Assembly: GCF_018063565.1 (NCBI RefSeq)
Contig: NZ_JAGPBB010000014.1
Span: 1-55,027, forward strand
Direction of reading: 5' to 3'
DNA length: 55,027 nucleotides
Source of the DNA: Rhodoferax sp.
Lineage (GTDB): Bacteria > Pseudomonadota > Gammaproteobacteria > Burkholderiales > Burkholderiaceae_C
Shown in pieces: positions 51,182-55,027 of this stretch. The position numbers were made by a program, and so were the translations under genes. Position 1 is the first letter of the stretch. Each line of letters starts with the position of its first letter. Below the pieces are notes generated by a model. The model saw only the letters and a program-made list of their open reading frames with translations. It ran no database searches and was not told the DNA's origin.

Positions 51182-52156
51182 TTGGCTAAAAAGACTTTCC
51201 TCGATTTCGAGACCCCGATTGCCGAACTGGAAAACAAGATTGAAGAGCTGCGCTATGTGCAGACGGAATCGGCCGTTGACATCTCCGCTGAGATCAATCA
51301 GCTGGCCAAGAAGAGCCAGCAACTCACCAAAGACATTTACAGCGACCTCACGCCTTGGCAGATTACCAAGATTGCCCGCCATGCCGAGCGCCCGTACACA
51401 CTTGACTATGTGTCAGAGATATTCACCCATTTTGTCGAGTTGCACGGCGACCGGCATTTTGCGGACGACCTGAGCATCATCGGTGGTTTGGCGCGTTTCA
51501 ACGGGACACCGTGCATGCTGATCGGCCAGCAGAAAGGGCGCGACACCAAGGAGCGTGGCCTGCGCAATTTCGGGATGAGCAAGCCCGAAGGTTACCGCAA
51601 GGCGCTGCGGCTGATGAAGACTGCCGAGAAATTCAAGCTGCCCGTGTTCACCTTTGTCGACACGCCGGGCGCCTACCCTGGCATTGACGCCGAGGAGCGA
51701 GGACAGAGCGAGGCCATTGGACGCAACATCTTCGAAATGGCGCAGTTGGAGGTGCCCATCGTCACCACCATCATCGGAGAGGGGGGATCCGGTGGCGCAC
51801 TGGCCATTTCGGTGGGTGATCAGGTGTTGATGTTGCAATACTCGATCTATTCGGTGATCAGCCCTGAAGGCTGTGCTTCCATCCTCTGGAAAACCTCGGA
51901 CAAGGCGCAGGAAGCAGCCGATGCGCTGGGCATTACGGCGCACCGCCTGAAGGCGCTCGGTGTGGTCGACAAGATCGTCAACGAGCCGGTGGGCGGCGCG
52001 CACCGCGACCCCAAGCAGATGGCTGCTTTCCTCAAGCGGGCGCTGACGGATGCGTTCCGTCAGGTCAGTGATCTGCGGGTGCCAGAGCTGCTGGCGCGGC
52101 GTTATGAGCGGTTGCAAAGTTACGGTCGCTTTAACGACACCAAGCCCGGCAAATAG
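51182..52156 (+). CDS. accA: Acetyl-CoA carboxylase carboxyltransferase subunit alpha
   Basis: The alpha subunit of the carboxyltransferase that makes malonyl-CoA with AccD. The 324-residue protein starts [20 protein letters not shown] and has the crotonase-fold blocks [20 protein letters not shown] and [19 protein letters not shown]. The start is a TTG (51182) with AGGAG 7 bases upstream, which makes this non-ATG start convincing. Length is normal. Confidence 0.97.
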   Translation: MAKKTFLDFETPIAELENKIEELRYVQTESAVDISAEINQLAKKSQQLTKDIYSDLTPWQITKIARHAERPYTLDYVSEIFTHFVELHGDRHFADDLSIIGGLARFNGTPCMLIGQQKGRDTKERGLRNFGMSKPEGYRKALRLMKTAEKFKLPVFTFVDTPGAYPGIDAEERGQSEAIGRNIFEMAQLEVPIVTTIIGEGGSGGALAISVGDQVLMLQYSIYSVISPEGCASILWKTSDKAQEAADALGITAHRLKALGVVDKIVNEPVGGAHRDPKQMAAFLKRALTDAFRQVSDLRVPELLARRYERLQSYGRFNDTKPGK

Positions 52157-52198
52157 ATCCGCCCGGCGATTGGCGCATACCCTGGTTCAGGTGCGGGC

Positions 52199-53176
52199 GT
52201 GACGCTTTCGGTGCCGCAGGCCATGGCTGCCTTCAGCCCACAGCTGCCATTGGCGGTCGGGTACAGTGGGGGCGCTGATTCAACGGCTTTGTTGCTGGCC
52301 TGTGCGCAAAAATGGCCGGGGCAGATCATCGCCTTGCATGTGCACCACGGGCTCCAGTTGGCGGCGGACGACTTTGCTGACCATTGTCAGAGCGTTTGTG
52401 CAGCGCTTGGCATCCCCATGCGGCTGCACAGAGTCAACGCCAAACACCGACGGGGCGAGAGCCCCGAAGACGCTGCCCGGCGCGCGAGATATCAAGGTTT
52501 TTATGCTCTAGTGCAGGCTGGTCAAGACGAGCAAGCTATACACTCAATAGCGATTGCACAACACGCCGACGACCAGATCGAGACCATGTTGCTGGCGCTG
52601 AGCCGCGGTGCCGGTTTGCCCGGCCTGAGTGCCATGCCGCAACACTGGATTCGGGACGGTCTGAACTACCACCGGCCAATGCTCCAGGTCAGTGGTGCGG
52701 CGCTGCGGCACTGGCTGGCTGAGCAAGGTGTGGGTTTTGTGGAAGATCCCAGCAACTGCGATGAGCGTTACACCCGCAACCGCATCCGGGCGCAACTGAT
52801 GCCGGCCTTGCAACAATGTTTTGGCCACTTTCGTGACACCTTTGCCCGCTCGGCTCACCATATTGCCCAGGCCCAGGCGCTGTTGTACGAGGTGGCACAG
52901 CAGGACCTGCTGCAGGTCGGCACACCGCCCAAAATCAGAAAGCTGCAGATTCTGAGCGCACCTCGTCTGGCCAATGTCCTGCGCCATTGGTTAAAAATGC
53001 AGCATCAGGTGGCACCCAGTGCGGCGCAGCTGGAGGCGCTGATGCAGCAGATTCGTGCCTGTACCACCCGTGGGCATCAGCTGAACCTGAAGGTGGGCAA
53101 CGGTTTCTGTGCCAGACATGGCGACGAGGTGCATTGGTACAATCCCGCAGTTTTAACGCCTAGCCAATCACCATAA
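52199..53176 (+). CDS. tilS: tRNA(Ile)-lysidine synthetase, short form
   Basis: Converts C34 of the AUA-reading tRNA(Ile) to lysidine. The PP-loop is LAVGYSGGADSTALLLACA; AQHADDQIETMLLALSRGAG and VEDPSNCDERYTRNRIR are the other conserved blocks. At 325 residues it lacks the C-terminal domains of the 430-residue E. coli enzyme and resembles minimal TilS proteins. The segment YALVQAGQDEQAIHSIA is encoded by a repeat-like stretch (52505-52551). The likely start is GTG 52199. Its stop shares a base with the lysC ATG (TAATG). Confidence 0.94.
   Translation: MTLSVPQAMAAFSPQLPLAVGYSGGADSTALLLACAQKWPGQIIALHVHHGLQLAADDFADHCQSVCAALGIPMRLHRVNAKHRRGESPEDAARRARYQGFYALVQAGQDEQAIHSIAIAQHADDQIETMLLALSRGAGLPGLSAMPQHWIRDGLNYHRPMLQVSGAALRHWLAEQGVGFVEDPSNCDERYTRNRIRAQLMPALQQCFGHFRDTFARSAHHIAQAQALLYEVAQQDLLQVGTPPKIRKLQILSAPRLANVLRHWLKMQHQVAPSAAQLEALMQQIRACTTRGHQLNLKVGNGFCARHGDEVHWYNPAVLTPSQSP
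52505..52551. repeat. Degenerate dispersed repeat copy inside tilS
   Basis: The stretch begins GCTCTAGTGCAGG and ends AGCTATACACTCAATAGC. The ends match GCCTCTAGCGC and AGCTACAAAATCAATAGC of the other copies at the same overall length of 47 bases. It encodes a low-conservation peptide between two conserved TilS blocks. Confidence 0.55.
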
Positions 53177-54444
53177 TGTCTTTGATTGTTCATAAATACG
53201 GCGGCACCTCGATGGGCTCTACCGAGCGCATCAGCAATGTCGCCAAACGGGTCGCCAAATGGGCGCGCGCCGGCCACCAGATGGTGGTGGTGCCCAGTGC
53301 CATGAGTGGCGAAACCAACCGTTTGCTGGCGCTGGCCAAAGAGCTGGCACCGGCCAACCTGACTGAAGCCTATTTCCGTGAGCTTGACATGCTGGCCGCC
53401 ACTGGCGAGCAGGCATCCAGCGCCTTGCTGGCCATTGCATTGCAGGCGCAGGGTCTTGAGTCTGTCAGCTATGCCGGCTGGCAAGTGCCCATTCGCACCA
53501 ACAGTGCTTACACCAAAGCGCGTATCGAGTCGATTGATGACGCGCGTGTGCGGGCCGATCTGGACGCCGGGCGTGTGGTGATCGTGACCGGCTTCCAGGG
53601 CCTGGACGAGCAGGGCAACATCACCACCCTGGGTCGTGGCGGCTCAGACACATCCGCTGTAGCCGTTGCCGCTGCCATGAAGGCAGACGAATGCCTGATT
53701 TACACCGATGTGGATGGTGTCTACACCACCGACCCGCGTGTCGTACCCGAGGCGCGCCGTCTTCACACAGTGAGTTTTGAAGAAATGCTCGAGATGGCCT
53801 CCATGGGCTCCAAGGTGCTGCAGATTCGCTCGGTGGAATTTGCCGGCAAGTACAAGGTCAAGCTGCGCGTCCTGTCGAGCTTTACCCCGTGGGACATCGA
53901 CATTGTTGAAGAAGCCAAATCCGGCACGCTGATTACTTTTGAGGAAGACGAGAACATGGAACAGGCGATTGTTTCTGGCATTGCATTCACCCGTGACGAG
54001 ACCAAAATCGCCGTGCTGGGTGTGCCCGACAAACCCGGTATTGCCTACCAGATTCTGGGCGCGGTGGCGGATGCCAATATTGAAGTCGACGTGATCATCC
54101 AGAACATCAGCAAGGACGGCAAGACCGACTTCAGCTTCACGGTCAACCACAGCGACTACGCCAAAACCATGGACCTGCTCAAGACCGTGGTGGTACCCAA
54201 ACTGGGGGCGCAAGAGGTGGTCGGTGATACCCGGATCTGCAAGGTATCCATCGTCGGCATCGGTATGCGCAGTCACGTGGGCGTGGCGGCGACCATGTTC
54301 CGGGTACTGAGCGAAGAGGGCATCAACATCCAGATGATCTCCACCAGCGAGATCAAAACCTCGGTGGTGATTGACGAGAAATACATGGAGCTTGCCGTGC
54401 GTGCGTTGCACCGCGCGTTTGGCCTGGATCAGCCTGCGGGATAA
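53176..54444 (+). CDS. lysC: Aspartate kinase
   Basis: First step of the lysine, threonine and methionine pathways. The 422-residue protein has the kinase start VHKYGGTSMGSTERISNVA, LGRGGSDTSAVAVAAAMKAD and IYTDVDGVYTTDPRVVPEA, then two ACT regulatory domains (VLGVPDKPGIAYQILGAVAD and GIGMRSHVGVAATMFRVLSE). This is the LysC alpha type, inhibited by lysine and/or threonine in related bacteria. A methionine at MEQAIVSGIAFTRDE (near residue 261) could start an ACT-only beta subunit, as in Bacillus and Corynebacterium; no ribosome site decides this. It is coupled to tilS by TAATG. Confidence 0.97.
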   Translation: MSLIVHKYGGTSMGSTERISNVAKRVAKWARAGHQMVVVPSAMSGETNRLLALAKELAPANLTEAYFRELDMLAATGEQASSALLAIALQAQGLESVSYAGWQVPIRTNSAYTKARIESIDDARVRADLDAGRVVIVTGFQGLDEQGNITTLGRGGSDTSAVAVAAAMKADECLIYTDVDGVYTTDPRVVPEARRLHTVSFEEMLEMASMGSKVLQIRSVEFAGKYKVKLRVLSSFTPWDIDIVEEAKSGTLITFEEDENMEQAIVSGIAFTRDETKIAVLGVPDKPGIAYQILGAVADANIEVDVIIQNISKDGKTDFSFTVNHSDYAKTMDLLKTVVVPKLGAQEVVGDTRICKVSIVGIGMRSHVGVAATMFRVLSEEGINIQMISTSEIKTSVVIDEKYMELAVRALHRAFGLDQPAG

Positions 54445-54487
54445 GAAAAGCACCAAAGTCGTGACATAATCGCGGCTCTGATTTTCA

Positions 54488-54580
54488 GGAAACGTGACCG
54501 AGTGGCCGAAGGTGCTCCCCTGCTAAGGGAGTATGGGGTGTAGAGCCTCATCGAGGGTTCGAATCCCTCCGTTTCCGCCA
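54488..54580 (+). tRNA. tRNA-Ser (anticodon GCT)
   Basis: A 93-base class II tRNA with the acceptor stem GGAAACG (54488-54494) pairing with CGTTTCC (54570-54576), discriminator G and encoded CCA. The anticodon stem is CTCCC/GGGAG around loop CTGCTAA with anticodon GCT at 54522-54524, so it reads AGC and AGU. The long variable arm is typical of serine tRNA, and GGTTCGAATC forms the T loop. A possible -10 box CATAAT lies at 54465-54470. Confidence 0.98.
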
Positions 54581-54589
54581 AACCTAAAA

Positions 54590-54626
54590 AACCCTTGCAA
54601 AACAACAACTTGCAAGGGTTTTTTTT
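54590..54626 (+). terminator. Intrinsic terminator of tRNA-Ser
   Basis: An 11-bp perfect stem AACCCTTGCAA (54590-54600) and TTGCAAGGGTT (54610-54620) with a 9-base loop is followed by at least six further T. It starts 10 bases after the tRNA CCA end. Flanking A and T runs could make it work in both directions. Confidence 0.93.
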
Positions 54627-55027
54627 CGACCATTCCAAGTTGAGGTTAAGATTTTAGGACATCAAAGCACCCAAAAACATCGTCCAAATGTCCCCTAGTG
54701 TCCCCGTTTTGTCCCCGAACTGTCCCCGTTTTGTCCCCGTGCTTGCCTTTTCAGTGTCCCCGTTTTGTCCCCGTTTGTAAGTTTTGCCAGAAATGCAGGT
54801 TTTTTGACGATTGGTTGGAAATTTAGGGCGATGCCTCCAGCCCGCGCTCTATTCGTTGAACCAAGCCAATCCTGCAGAACGCCCGTATTGTCTCGTCCCG
54901 TTCGGGTAACGATCGCTATCGCAACATCCGAAGTCCGGGTTCAACTCATTGGGGATGTCGTTCGACAACCCCAGCCGTAAGGCTAGCCCCTGGACGACGC
55001 TCAAACGGACTGTCAAAACAAAGTCGC
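54627..55027. other. Gene-poor region after tRNA-Ser, probable edge of an integrative element
   Basis: No convincing gene lies in these 401 bases. A 71-codon frame at 54765-54980 has no ribosome site and no recognisable motif. The first third is lower in GC than the rest of the window and holds the TGTCCCC array (54689-54772). The remainder up to the window edge shows nothing I can name. The position next to a tRNA gene suggests foreign DNA inserted at the tRNA 3' end. Confidence 0.5.
54689..54772. repeat. Seven phased TGTCCCC motifs (candidate integrase arm sites)
   Basis: TGTCCCC starts at 54689, 54699, 54710, 54721, 54732, 54755 and 54766. Spacings are 10, 11, 11, 11, 23 and 11 bases, so all copies lie on about the same face of the helix. 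Most copies are followed by CGTTT or CGAAC. Such an array beside a tRNA is what I would expect of arm-type binding sites for a tyrosine integrase. Confidence 0.65.

Noticed and set aside
54765-54980. A 71-codon frame after tRNA-Ser
   Set aside because: No ribosome site and no similarity to any integrase or excisionase motif; it starts inside the TGTCCCC array.
1-55027. CRISPR arrays, transposases and toxin-antitoxin pairs
   Set aside because: Looked for on both strands; no spaced direct repeats of CRISPR type, no transposase or integrase gene and no toxin-antitoxin pair was recognised.

Overview
The window looks like chromosomal DNA of a betaproteobacterium of the order Burkholderiales, most likely family Comamonadaceae (Rhodoferax/Polaromonas-like). 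This rests on the gene content and order (glyA-nrdR, rib-nusB, a minor-pilin operon with pilY1 and pilE, cysS beside an ldt-ppiA-ppiB-lpxH cluster), the high-GC codon use, and a short dispersed repeat of a type I remember from that family. No database search was possible. Almost all of the DNA is ordinary coding sequence. Only two gene-free stretches exceed 300 bases (41128-41691 and 54627-55027).

Layout. 1-6182: a catabolic locus with a LysR regulator divergent from a TRAP transporter (dctP-dctQ-dctM), followed by a MaoC/FAS1-like hydratase and a class III CoA-transferase that runs off the left edge; the set resembles itaconate/mesaconate utilisation loci. 6214-10363: RNA-modification genes (pseudouridine synthase, trmB, gluQ), a TfoX-domain protein and an FAD oxidoreductase. 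10398-12752: a LysR regulator divergent from a pirin and a WrbA-like flavodoxin, with a clear dyad between them. 12949-18507: TonB-dependent receptor, orphan periplasmic binding protein and hybrid histidine kinase in one unit, with a convergent NarL-type response regulator. This is the best candidate for an undescribed system, possibly a ligand-sensing relay. 18542-22096: dnaE.

22147-29799 (minus strand): ten closely packed genes in transcription order ribD, ribE, ribB(A), ribH, nusB, aminotransferase, ybgC, tolQ, tolR, tolA. Several joints are ATGA overlaps. 29876-38384: type IV minor pilin operon fimT-pilV-pilW-pilX-pilY1-pilE. 38397-41127 (minus strand): nrdR and glyA, with a well-formed ZTP riboswitch in the glyA leader, and a membrane-anchored lytic transglycosylase with a strong hairpin in its leader. 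41692-44439: a large DUF349 protein behind a structured non-coding stretch. 44428-48917 (minus strand): envelope genes lpxH, ppiB, ppiA, an L,D-transpeptidase and a TPR/NTF2-like protein. 49064-54444: cysS, a 3-methyladenine DNA glycosylase, accA, tilS and lysC. The window closes with tRNA-Ser(GCT), its terminator, and a phased array of seven TGTCCCC motifs in gene-poor DNA, which looks like the edge of an integrative element that used the tRNA as attachment site.

A recurring theme is a degenerate repeat of about 48 nt that lies between genes (22102, 50478) and also inside coding sequences (gluQ, trmB, ribD, tilS), where it adds peptide segments without breaking the frame.
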